This document shows positions 52,843-62,700 of a stretch of DNA of 64,000 nucleotides, one piece after another. The notes beneath the pieces were generated by a model. It was not told where the DNA came from. It made no database searches and saw only the letters and a list, made by a program, of their open reading frames with translations. A program made the position numbers and the translations under genes. The stretch is from contig OMXO01000023.1 of the NCBI GenBank assembly GCA_900315035.1, forward strand, positions 1-64,000, written 5' to 3'. This DNA is from an uncultured Prevotella sp. (GTDB lineage Bacteria > Bacteroidota > Bacteroidia > Bacteroidales > Bacteroidaceae). Position 1 is the first letter of the stretch. The number at the start of each line of letters is the position of its first letter.

Positions 52843-54228
52843 CTATCCAAACAATGCGCGGAGTGCTTCTTCGACCTTGCGCACAGGATGAAGCGTGATG
52901 TGGTACTTTTCCGCATCGAAGCCCTGAAGATTATATTTCGGAATAATCATATCGCTGAAGCCTAACTTCTCGGCTTCGGCGATTCTTTGTTCTATACGAT
53001 TTACTGGTCGGACTTCGCCTGACAGACCTACCTCACCACACATGCACCAGCCCGATTCAATAGGGGTATCGACATTCGACGAGAGAACGGCAGCAATAAT
53101 AGAGAGATCCATGGCCAGATCGGTAACGCGCAACCCACCGGCAATATTGATAAAGACGTCTTTTTGCATGAGCTTGAAACCGACACGTTTCTCTAGTACA
53201 GCGAGCAACATATTGAGTCGTCGCTGGTCAAATCCTGTAGCAGAGCGTTGTGGCGTACCATAGGCAGCTGTTGATACGAGGGCCTGTGTCTCAACGAGGA
53301 AGGGGCGCACTCCCTCGATAGCAGAAGAGATGGCGATGCCAGAAAGTCCATCATGATCTTGTGAAAGCAACAATTCTGACGGATTGGATACCTGTCTCAG
53401 ACCGTTCTGTTGCATCTCGTAGATGCCTAACTCGGCAGTCGATCCGAAACGGTTTTTCATCGAACGAAGAATGCGATACATATAGTGCTGGTCGCCTTCG
53501 AATTGAATGACGGTGTCAACAATATGTTCTAAGATTTTCGGACCAGCAAGCGTCCCCTCTTTTGTGATATGGCCGATGAGGATGACAGGTACACCACTGG
53601 TCTTGGCGAATCGGAGTAGGGATGAGGCACATTCGCGCACTTGGGCTATAGAGCCTGCCGACGACTCTACGTCTTCGGTCATGATGGTTTGGATTGAGTC
53701 GATAATGACCAGTTCGGGCGCCTCATCTTTAATATGGTCGAAGATGTTCTCTAAGGAATTTTCGCAGAGGATGAGAAATTTGTCGTTCTCCTCATGAGAG
53801 ATACGGTTTGCTCTCATCTTTAGCTGATGGGCACTTTCCTCACCGCTGACGTAAAGAATCTTCTTCTCGGGCATTCGGAGCATCGTCTGCAAGGAAAGTG
53901 TGGATTTGCCGATACCTGGCTCTCCACCAAGTAGTACGATACTGCCAGGGACAAGACCGCCGCCAAGGACGCGGTTCAGTTCTTCGTCGTGCATGTCAAT
54001 GCGCGGATCGTCGTGGTTGGAAATGTCGCGCAGTTTCAGCACTTTATTCTTCCTCAGAGCATGTCCGGCTGAGGCTGCAGAAGTTGTAGCGGCTTGTTGC
54101 TTGGTGTCGGCTGCTACACGGATTTCCTTAAACGTGTTCCATTGCCCACAACTGGGGCATTTCCCTATCCACTTCGGCGATTCCTGGCCGCAGTTGGAGC
54201 ATACATAAGCGATTTTGTCTTTTGCCAT
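52843..54228 (-). CDS. radA: DNA repair protein RadA
   Basis: Branch-migration ATPase in recombination. ATG 54226-54228 starts MAKDKIAYVCSNCGQES. The zinc finger is C-x2-C-x10-C-x2-C (CSNCG ... CPSCG). Walker A is GGEPGIGKSTL, the RadA-specific motif is KNRFGST, and the Lon-like C-terminal domain starts around residue 285. The upstream extension to 54309 is outside the family alignment. A -7 box TACCTTTG (54238-54245) is only about 10 bp before the ATG. Divergent from the lipoprotein gene. Confidence 0.95.
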   Translation of the reverse strand: MAKDKIAYVCSNCGQESPKWIGKCPSCGQWNTFKEIRVAADTKQQAATTSAASAGHALRKNKVLKLRDISNHDDPRIDMHDEELNRVLGGGLVPGSIVLLGGEPGIGKSTLSLQTMLRMPEKKILYVSGEESAHQLKMRANRISHEENDKFLILCENSLENIFDHIKDEAPELVIIDSIQTIMTEDVESSAGSIAQVRECASSLLRFAKTSGVPVILIGHITKEGTLAGPKILEHIVDTVIQFEGDQHYMYRILRSMKNRFGSTAELGIYEMQQNGLRQVSNPSELLLSQDHDGLSGIAISSAIEGVRPFLVETQALVSTAAYGTPQRSATGFDQRRLNMLLAVLEKRVGFKLMQKDVFINIAGGLRVTDLAMDLSIIAAVLSSNVDTPIESGWCMCGEVGLSGEVRPVNRIEQRIAEAEKLGFSDMIIPKYNLQGFDAEKYHITLHPVRKVEEALRALFG

Positions 54229-54314
54229 AATTGAATACAAAGGTACGAATAAAAATTGAAAAATGGTAATTGAAAATTGATAATTTAAAAAAAAGTTGTA
54301 TCTTTGCACGCGTT

Positions 54315-55232
54315 ATGAAGAGATTCTTTCTGTTTTTATCAATAATATCATTGATTGTCGCTTGTGGACAGTCGTATGAGGAGACGAAACGCCTCTCTCG
54401 TGCCCAACGCATGAAAATGGCTAAGGAGGATTCTGCTGCTCTCAAGATTGCGGTGATGCCGACACTCGATTGTCTGCCCCTGTTCATCGCAAAGGATCAC
54501 CACCTCTTCGACACGGTAGCTGATATCCGTCTGAAATATTATACTGCACAAATGGATTGCGATACGGCTATTATGAACGGTAGGGTTGAAGGCAGCATCT
54601 CGGATTTGGTAAGGGCTGAGCGGATGATGCAGCAAGGTGCGTCTCTGAGGTATTTTGCGGCAACCAATGCTTACTGGTTATTAATAGCGAACCGTCATCA
54701 ACGCATTAAGCAGTTGAAACACCTTGACGATAAAATGCTGGCTATGACGCGTTATTCTGTGACGGATCTGCTGGGCGATTTGGCTGTGGACAGTGCTAAA
54801 CTGAAGACAGAACGTGTTTTCCGTATTCAGGTAAACGATGTGAATATCCGTCTGAAAATGTTGGAGAATAATGAGATGGATGCACTGCTGTTTACTGAAC
54901 CCCAAGCAACCCAAGCCTTGCTGCAGAAGCATCAGGTGCTCTTGGATACACGCAAGGAAGACTTGCAGATGGGGGTCATTGTGCTAAATAAGAAAACGAC
55001 GGCCGGTAGGAAGCGTCAGGAGCAGATCAAAGTACTGCTGAAGGGCTACAACGATGCCTGCGACTCACTGAACAAGTACGGGGTGCGTCAGTATAAAGAT
55101 GTTATCCGTAAGCGTTATAAAATATCAGAGCAGGCCTTGAATGCATTGCCCGATTCATTGAAGTTCCCACATGCTATAGGTCCCCGTCAGAAGGATATCG
55201 AAAGGGCTCAGGCATGGTTGAAGAAGAAATAA
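54315..55232 (+). CDS. Lipoprotein resembling an ABC-type solute-binding protein
   Basis: 305 residues from ATG 54315, which starts a lipoprotein signal (MKRFFLFLSIISLIVACGQ). The mature part resembles NMT1/SsuA-like periplasmic binding proteins: LKIAVMPTLDCLPLFIAKDHHLF, then MDALLFTEPQATQALLQKHQ. No permease or ATPase genes are adjacent, so ligand and partner are unknown. Promoter TTG (54277-54279), 19 bp, TATCTTTG (54299-54306). The TPR gene follows almost at once. Confidence 0.8.
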   Translation: MKRFFLFLSIISLIVACGQSYEETKRLSRAQRMKMAKEDSAALKIAVMPTLDCLPLFIAKDHHLFDTVADIRLKYYTAQMDCDTAIMNGRVEGSISDLVRAERMMQQGASLRYFAATNAYWLLIANRHQRIKQLKHLDDKMLAMTRYSVTDLLGDLAVDSAKLKTERVFRIQVNDVNIRLKMLENNEMDALLFTEPQATQALLQKHQVLLDTRKEDLQMGVIVLNKKTTAGRKRQEQIKVLLKGYNDACDSLNKYGVRQYKDVIRKRYKISEQALNALPDSLKFPHAIGPRQKDIERAQAWLKKK

Positions 55233-55234
55233 CT

Positions 55235-57418
55235 ATGGATACACATCAAAGCTTGAAGAATGTATTCTCGCATTTGGATAATAGAAATCTTAGTGCTGCT
55301 ATAGTGGAACTGGAGAACTATCTCTCGGTCCATCCTCATCAGGTTAACTCCGACAGACTGCATGCCCTTAAAACGGATTATCAGTTGATGGCTGATTATT
55401 GGAAACGTGGATTCAAAGACCCGCAATTGCCAGCACTCTACCAGTCGTTGTTGCAGCGCATGTATGTGCTCTGTGCCAATATCAGTAAGCATTATGGGTT
55501 AGGCCATTCGGCATTTATGTCCTCGGTATATATGCGTCTGAGGATGACTGCCCGCGACTGGTCGCCACAGAATATCCGCGAGGAACTGGAGGCTTTTGTC
55601 TCTGAGACGGCTCTTTTGGAACTGGAGCCAGAACATCTGCGTAAGCCTAAAATGCAGGAGCTTTATCGGCAGCATCAGCATCAGATGAACGTATTGTTCG
55701 ATTATGTCTATACTTCCGATATCTGGAGTGACGGCAAAGCAACAGCGATGGAAGAACTATTATTGTCGCCGACGGTAGATAGCAACGACCAACAACTGAT
55801 AGTAAGTGCAGTCATGCTTTCGCTATTGGAGCATTTTGATATTTCAAAGTTCCGTACTCTGGTGCATGTATATCAGCAGGCTACAGACGAAAGGGTGCGA
55901 CAAAGGGCACTTGTTGGATGGGTACTATCGCTTGACAGCCGTTTGGCCGTATCTGTCTATCCGGAACAGAAAGCCCTGGTTGACAAGCTTTTGGAGGATG
56001 AGAATTGCTGCAAGGAACTGGTGGAACTGCAGAAACAGTTTATCTTTTGTATTAATGCAGAGCAAGATACTCAGACCATTCAGCGGGAGATTATGCCCGA
56101 CTTGATCAAGAACCAGAATATCCGTTTGACCCGAAACGGTATTGAAGAACAGGAGGATAATCCAATGGAGGATATCCTTAACCCAGAAGCCCAAGAGAAG
56201 AAATTGGAGCAGCTAGAGGAGAGTTTCCAGCGGATGATGAACATGCAGAAGCAGGGATCTGACATCTATTTCGGGGGATTCTCGCAAATGAAGCGTTTCC
56301 CTTTCTTCAACGAGCTGAGTAGCTGGTTCACACCTTTCTATATGAATCATCCGTCGGTAACCGATGCCATCGGTAGGCTGGAATCTGATAAGTTCGTGAA
56401 CTCGATGGTTGAGAAAAGCCCGTTCTGTAATAGCGATAAGTATTCTTTTGTACTGGCTTTCAAAGAGGTCGCACAACATATTCCCAAGAATATGCTCGAG
56501 ATGTTTAACAGGGGTGAGATTACCGTCAATGAGATTTCCCAGGAGGAGCAGGAGAGCACGCTTTATATCCGCCGGATTTACTTGCAGGATCTCTATCGGT
56601 TCTTCAGGCTCTTCCCCCAACGGGCAGAGTTCGTGAATCCTTTCGATCGTGAAGAGTTACGTTATCTGTTCTGTGCCGATCCTATTTTCTCGAAGACCCA
56701 TTTGGAAGCATCTTTTAATGAGATTGCTGCATTCCTGCTGAAACAGAAGCGTACAGCAGAGACTGCCAAGGTGTTGGCCAATTATGGGGAGGCCAGACGT
56801 GACTTCCAGTTCTGGATGATGGCTGGCTATCTCATCCAGCATCAGAAGGCAAATGCATCATCCATGAATGTCGGTGATGATTTGTGCTGTTACGGCGAGG
56901 CGCTAAAACTGCAGCCTGAGAATGAGCGGGCTCTTGCTGGTTATGCCAGGGCTCTTTTTGCAAGAAGCCGTTATCAGGAGGCATTGAAAACCTATAATCT
57001 GTTGTTGACGATTAATCCCGATAAGAAGAGTTATCGACTGAATCGTGCAGTCAGCATGACAAACCTTGGACAATATGCAGGAGCGCTGAAGGATTTGTAC
57101 AGACTCGACTACGAGTCGCCCGACGATAAGAACGTGAGCCGAGTGCTTGCCTGGACGCTTGTCTGCGAGGGAAAGTATGAAGCGGCAGAGAAGATTTATA
57201 GTGAGTTGCTGAAAGGTGATACACAGTCCGACGACTTGCTGAACTATGGCTATTGTCTTTGGTTTAGCGGACATATTGATGATGCGGCCGACTGCTTCCA
57301 TCGTTTCCTGAAAGAGACTGGTTGCCAGCCGCAGTATATTCTTGAAAACGAAGCCGAACTGTTAAGAGAGAAAGGTATTACTGAGCCTGAGCAGCAACTG
57401 ATGCTTTATATCCTCTGA
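55235..57418 (+). CDS. Large TPR-repeat protein of unknown function
   Basis: About 727 residues from ATG 55235, 2 bp after the lipoprotein stop (an earlier in-frame ATG at 55214 lies inside that gene). The N-terminal two thirds are helical and charged without recognised motifs. The C-terminal part (about 560-720) has tetratricopeptide repeats (ALKLQPENERALAGYARALF, ALKTYNLLLTINPDKKSYRL, AAEKIYSELLKGDTQSDDLL). No signal peptide, so a cytoplasmic scaffold is likely. Its end overlaps the convergent acyltransferase by 41 bp. Confidence 0.78.
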   Translation: MDTHQSLKNVFSHLDNRNLSAAIVELENYLSVHPHQVNSDRLHALKTDYQLMADYWKRGFKDPQLPALYQSLLQRMYVLCANISKHYGLGHSAFMSSVYMRLRMTARDWSPQNIREELEAFVSETALLELEPEHLRKPKMQELYRQHQHQMNVLFDYVYTSDIWSDGKATAMEELLLSPTVDSNDQQLIVSAVMLSLLEHFDISKFRTLVHVYQQATDERVRQRALVGWVLSLDSRLAVSVYPEQKALVDKLLEDENCCKELVELQKQFIFCINAEQDTQTIQREIMPDLIKNQNIRLTRNGIEEQEDNPMEDILNPEAQEKKLEQLEESFQRMMNMQKQGSDIYFGGFSQMKRFPFFNELSSWFTPFYMNHPSVTDAIGRLESDKFVNSMVEKSPFCNSDKYSFVLAFKEVAQHIPKNMLEMFNRGEITVNEISQEEQESTLYIRRIYLQDLYRFFRLFPQRAEFVNPFDREELRYLFCADPIFSKTHLEASFNEIAAFLLKQKRTAETAKVLANYGEARRDFQFWMMAGYLIQHQKANASSMNVGDDLCCYGEALKLQPENERALAGYARALFARSRYQEALKTYNLLLTINPDKKSYRLNRAVSMTNLGQYAGALKDLYRLDYESPDDKNVSRVLAWTLVCEGKYEAAEKIYSELLKGDTQSDDLLNYGYCLWFSGHIDDAADCFHRFLKETGCQPQYILENEAELLREKGITEPEQQLMLYIL

Positions 57419-58529
57419 TTTTATTGGAGATCTTTTCCTGAATCCAGTAGAGGGCGAGGGGCAACCCTACGCCTGCTATGCTGTATGCTATCCAGAAGAG
57501 GTCTTCTTGTGAATGCTCATGAATCACCATGTGGCAGCCTACCTGCCGGATGTTGAGGCCGTAATACCAGATTTTGAGCAGACTGACCGTCTTGTATGCT
57601 ATGATGTGGAAGATAAAGATGTAAAGCGTGTGGTCGCCGATATAGGCCAGTGCTCTTTTGAGCCATCCTTCATGTCGGTCGAGCCATTGGCTGATGTTAT
57701 AGGTCATCAGGAATCCTAGTAGGGCCGGAACGGGTAAGGATAGGAATTGAGTATAGGTAGAGCGCCAGTTCATGTTGGCTGTCAGGTATTTTGAAAAAAG
57801 GAACACGATGATGCCGAAGCCTACAGAGGTCCAGACGTAGGCATAGTGTCGGTTGATGATGGTTTGGTAGCGTTCAACGAACTGCCGGAAAATAAAGCCG
57901 CAGCCGAAGAAGAAACAGCCCATCATGTCGCGATATCCACCTTGCACGAGGTTGACCACCTTCAGTCCTTCATAAGTCTTCCAGGCGCAAAGCAGCAGCA
58001 TGATGATGCAGACGAGGTATGGGATGGACTTCTTGCTTGTCATTGTCGTCTTGGAGAGAGCGACATCCAGCATCTTATATATAATAAGGTATAGGATGCT
58101 GGCCACGAAGAGTCCTCTGAAGAACCAGAAGGCACCACATAGGAACTGATCGTAACCTCCCATAGCTGTTATGATGTTCCAGAGGTTCTGCTGAATCTGA
58201 TGCCAGGAGTAGGGGTGTGTCACACCGCCAGCCTCGTTGCCATATTGTTCGTTGAGTACACCGATGGAGAACATCCAGTTATGGATGAGAAGGAAAAACA
58301 CAGACCATTTCACGAAAGGCCAGTAGAGTCCCTTCACGCGTTTCTTCACGAAGGTTACCTCGTCGTTCAGGTACTTCAGTGAGAAGAAATAGCCCGCTGT
58401 GATGAAGAATAAGGGCATGTGGAACTCGAAGATAAACTTGCAGAGCCATCCCGGCGCTTCGGCATGGGCGATAACCATCAGGATGATGGCAATACCTTTG
58501 CAGATGGATATGGTCGTGTTGCGCTTCAT
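57378..58529 (-). CDS. Acyltransferase family 3 membrane protein
   Basis: 383 residues with about ten hydrophobic segments. The N-terminal motif SICKGIAIILMVIAHAEAPG carries the conserved His of the O-acyltransferase-3 family, followed by FEFHMPLFFITAGYFF. Such enzymes add acetyl or other acyl groups to envelope glycans. It follows the phospholipase-D-type gene after 3 bp, as the last gene of the kdsD-regulator operon, which suggests an envelope-glycan or lipid role. Confidence 0.88.
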   Translation of the reverse strand: MKRNTTISICKGIAIILMVIAHAEAPGWLCKFIFEFHMPLFFITAGYFFSLKYLNDEVTFVKKRVKGLYWPFVKWSVFFLLIHNWMFSIGVLNEQYGNEAGGVTHPYSWHQIQQNLWNIITAMGGYDQFLCGAFWFFRGLFVASILYLIIYKMLDVALSKTTMTSKKSIPYLVCIIMLLLCAWKTYEGLKVVNLVQGGYRDMMGCFFFGCGFIFRQFVERYQTIINRHYAYVWTSVGFGIIVFLFSKYLTANMNWRSTYTQFLSLPVPALLGFLMTYNISQWLDRHEGWLKRALAYIGDHTLYIFIFHIIAYKTVSLLKIWYYGLNIRQVGCHMVIHEHSQEDLFWIAYSIAGVGLPLALYWIQEKISNKIRGYKASVAAQAQ

Positions 58530-58532
58530 CTA

Positions 58533-59768
58533 CTAAATTAGGAATGTAAGCAGACTGCCGAGCCAGCCCTTGAACTTATGCCAGGCGTTCTGACTTTTTC
58601 GCCATTCTTCTTCCGTCATGTAGTCACACTTTTGCAAGTCTTGCATGAACCGTTCGTCGAGTTGCTTGGTTGTCTCGGGATCAATAGCCAGGGCGTTGAT
58701 CTCATAGTCGTAGCGCAGACTGCGGCTATCGAGGTTCGTACTGCCGACGGTACAGAAGCGCCCGTCAACCATCATGATTTTAGAATGGTGGAATCCGGGG
58801 CGGTAGCGCCAGATATGGACGCCGCTCTTATATAGTTTACGCGTCTTCCTGAGTACCACATCGGGCATGAGTGGCACGTCGTATTTCGATGAGATGAGGA
58901 TATCCACTTTCACACCTCGTTTGGCGCAGCGCTTCAGAGCGTTCATGATAGAACGGGTAGGTACAAAATAAGGATTCACGATCTTAACGGAGTCCTTGGC
59001 ATTGTCGAGGGCATGGACATAGAGGCGGCGCATAATCGCGGTGACGGTGCGAGGCTCGCGGTTGGCTATACCTATCATCTTGTTGCCGACAGGTTTACCC
59101 TGGAAGTATTTCGGGTCGCTGAGCTCCTCTTTTGTCACGTGCTTCCACATTCGGGCAAAGATAATCTGCAGCTCGTTAACGGCTGGTCCCTCGATACGGC
59201 AATGCATATCGCGCCATTCACCTACCTGTTCTGTGCCTACGATATAGTAGTCGGCCACGTTCATGCCTCCTGTATAGCCTATCTCTCCGTCGATGACCAC
59301 TATCTTGCGATGGTCGCGCGGCCAGATGTGGTTTATCCAGGGGAAGCGGATTGGGTCGAACTCGTAGATCTCGATGCTGTCGGCTCGTAGTTTGCGTAGG
59401 TGCTCTTTCTTCAGCGGCTTGTTGTTCGAGTCGTTCCCGAAGCCGTCGAAGAGACATCTTACCTCCACGCCCTGACGTCGCTTTTCCCTAAGCAGGTCGT
59501 AGAGCAGATTGCCAATGGAGTCGTTTCGGAAGTTGAAGTACTCCATGTGGATGCTGCTTTTGGCCTGCCGGATGACTTCGAACATATCGGCAAACTTATC
59601 TTTGCCCGACATCAGCAGGTGAATCTTGTTGTGGTTTGTAAAACTGATGCCCTCTTGTCGCATCTCCTCTACAAAGAGTGAGTCGCTCGTCTGGGCATAT
59701 CCATAGTGTGATATCAGCAGGAATAGCATGGTGACTATTCCTGCTGACCATTTTGATGTTGTTGTCAT
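58533..59768 (-). CDS. Phospholipase-D-type cardiolipin synthase with signal peptide
   Basis: 411 residues with two HKD motifs: HRKIVVIDGEIGYTGGMN (about 170) and HHSKIMMVDGRFCTVGSTN (about 325). This is the pair needed for phosphatidyl transfer in bacterial cardiolipin synthases. Unlike classical ClsA, which has two N-terminal membrane helices, this protein starts with a single signal-peptide-like helix ending GYAQ, so an exported or periplasm-facing enzyme is possible. Its start overlaps the stop of the regulator gene by 4 bp. Confidence 0.88.
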   Translation of the reverse strand: MTTTSKWSAGIVTMLFLLISHYGYAQTSDSLFVEEMRQEGISFTNHNKIHLLMSGKDKFADMFEVIRQAKSSIHMEYFNFRNDSIGNLLYDLLREKRRQGVEVRCLFDGFGNDSNNKPLKKEHLRKLRADSIEIYEFDPIRFPWINHIWPRDHRKIVVIDGEIGYTGGMNVADYYIVGTEQVGEWRDMHCRIEGPAVNELQIIFARMWKHVTKEELSDPKYFQGKPVGNKMIGIANREPRTVTAIMRRLYVHALDNAKDSVKIVNPYFVPTRSIMNALKRCAKRGVKVDILISSKYDVPLMPDVVLRKTRKLYKSGVHIWRYRPGFHHSKIMMVDGRFCTVGSTNLDSRSLRYDYEINALAIDPETTKQLDERFMQDLQKCDYMTEEEWRKSQNAWHKFKGWLGSLLTFLI

Positions 59769-62700
59769 TTACGGTGTTTGAGTCTGTATTCGAGCGGGGT
59801 CATTCCCATCTTCTCCCTGAAGATATTGATAAAGTTCTCAGCTGTCATGAAGCCGATATTCGTGGCCAGCTCGCTCATATTGATGTTTGTTTGTTTCAAC
59901 AGGATGCATGCATGCTTCAGCCTGATGTCACGAATCAGCTCTGCTGGCGTTTTCGTAGTAAGGCTGCGCACTCTGTGGAAGAAGGGCACTCGGCCCATGC
60001 CCATGGCGCTGGCCATCTCCTCAAGACTGATCTGGCCTCGGCTCATGTTCTGCATCACGTACTGTTCGATGTTCTTGATAAGTTGCTGATCCATGGCGTC
60101 GAGCATCGAGTAGTCCGACAGGTTCATCTCGCTCATCGCCTCTTCCTGCTCTACCTGAATGGTAGCAAGCTGGTTGGTAGCCTTCACAATCTTTGTATCG
60201 ACGCGGTTCATCGGGTCGTCGGCATTGTCCTCTGCGCTTTGTGGCTTAATCTCGCCCATATCGATGCTCTCTGTTGCAGTCGTCATACTTGAGTTGCGGT
60301 CTTCGAGCATGCGGGTTTCGGCACCTTCGATAAGGTTGCTGTTCACCTCGATAGGACCGAGACCGAGCAGTTTGTTGAATCGCATGGTAGCATCCTGCAG
60401 GTTGAACGGCTTGGCCAGGTAGTCATCGGCCGAGAGGGTGATGTTCTGGTTGCGCATGTCCTGCGGGGTGAGCATGCCTTCTGTCATCAGCACGAACTTG
60501 ATGCGCTGGGTGTTGATGCTTGTCTTCAACTGGTTACAGAGGTCGCTACCTGTCATGCCAGGCATGTCCTGCTTACAGATTACGAGGTCGCATTGCATCT
60601 CGTCGAGGTCATCGGCGGCCTTCTCAATGTCGTTATAGGCATGGAAGTTATAGACATACTTGAAACGCGAGGTGGCGAACTTCAGGAACTCTTCGTTGTC
60701 GTCGATCATAACAACCGAGAACTTCATCGTTGGCGAGTCGAGGGCTGCTCTCGACGGTCTGGTAGCATCCGATGTCAAAGAGTGGCTTACAACATCTGGC
60801 AGGTCGATCTCTCCGCGTCCGTTGAGTTCCAGACGGTCGTGCACGGCATTCTTGGCTTTCTCCTCGGGGTTCTCCAGATTAGTCTGCATGTCGCTCACGC
60901 GGGTGATGATCTGCAGCATCTGCGAGTGGAGGGCGTTCAACTGCTCGCGTTCTTCGAGTGATTGCTCTTTCTCAGAGAGGTTACCGATAATCGATGTCAT
61001 GCGTGCCATAGGCTGGCGCAGGTCTTCGCTGGCAGCCTTGATCTCTTCACGCTGCATGGCCAGTTCTTCGATTACGGCTTTCTTCCTGGCCTTGATGACC
61101 GACAACTGCTTGATGCCGATACGCCAGAAATAGATGATTGTGGCAGCGATGAGTATATAGGCCAGGATCATCCACCATGAGAGCAGCCAATGGCGCTCGA
61201 TGGTGATGACAAGGGTGCGTTCCTGGTTGCTGACGGCACCCTCGGCGCTGATGGCTTTCACGTGGAGCGTGTATGAGCCGCTTGACAGGTCTTTGAAGGT
61301 GACACCGTGGGTCAGGGCATTACCGTTGCGCCAGTCTTCGTCCTTGCCTTCCATCCAATACATGAACTGCAGGCGTTCGCTCTGGTTGTAGTTACCTGCG
61401 GCAAACTTGATGGTAAAGGAGTTCTGGTTATGACCTAACTCCAATTTGTTGGTCTCGTTAAGAGCCTGAGGCAGCACCACGCGATCGTCGTATTCGTGTC
61501 CAGTCAGAATTTCTTCCTCGCCGATATACAACTGGGTAAGCATCACGCGAGGCAGGGCTTCGTTTTCGTCTGAGGTGCGCTGGAACTCCCAGTTTACACC
61601 GTACAGTCCGCCCAGCAACACGTTACCGTCTTGTCTGGTCATGATGGCACCCGGGTTAAACTCGTTACTCTGCAGTCCGTCGGCTGTGGTGTAGTTATAC
61701 AGACCGAAGTTGTTAGTTCCGTCCTCATGGTTACGTTGTACCACGATGCGGCTGACGCCACTGCTAGTCGATACCCAGATATTGTGGTTCTTATCCTCGG
61801 CGATACCGCAGATGTTATTGTTGCAGAGACCTTGCTTTTCGGTCAGATAGTTCAGGTCATCGTTCTCAAGGTTCAGAATGTTCAGACCTTCGCGGGTACC
61901 GATCCACAGCAAGCCACGAGAGTCTTGCAACACCTGGGTGATGAAGTTGTTCGTAAACGACTTGTCGTTTGCTACGTTACCTGTCAGCACTTTCTTCTCA
62001 GTCGTCGAGAGGTTCAGCACGACAAGTCCTTCGGCCGTACCGATATAGAGGTTGTTGACCTTGGCGTCTTTGTTATAGAAAAGGCTCGTGATGTTGTTCG
62101 TGTTCAACTTGCCGTTCTCGCGAGTGTATGACGAGAAGGTGTTCATCTTCGGGTTATACACTTGCAGACCACCGTTGGTGGCTATCCAGAGGTTGCCCAC
62201 TTTGTCGGTACAGAGTGCATTGATATGGTCATCGATGAGCGTGGCCGTACTGTCCTTGGCCAGTGAATAGATGGTAGATGAGCCGTTCTTGATACGGGTA
62301 AGACCATTACGCTTCGAACCGATCCAGAGACTTCCTTCAGAGGTGACAGCCATTGTCGATACCTTCAGACTGGCCAGCGGACCGTCGTAGCCGATAACGC
62401 CTTGGTCGCTTGTGCCGTACCATACCTTGCCGTCGGCATCTTGTGCCATGGCCGTGATGTCACCGATATGGTCAGAGCCGAAACGATAGATATACTTACC
62501 AGAGTAGGCAACGCCCGATTTCTCGGTGCCGACCCATATCAGGTCGGTATCGTCCACATAGACGCTCTGAATGCTGACGTTCTCCTTGATCCACTGGTTG
62601 TCGTTGATGTTTCGTGGCTGCACTTGCTCTGTCTCGTGGGTGTTGATGTCCATTTTGAGCAGTCCCAGTTGGTCGGAACCGATCCAGATGTTTCCGCTGC

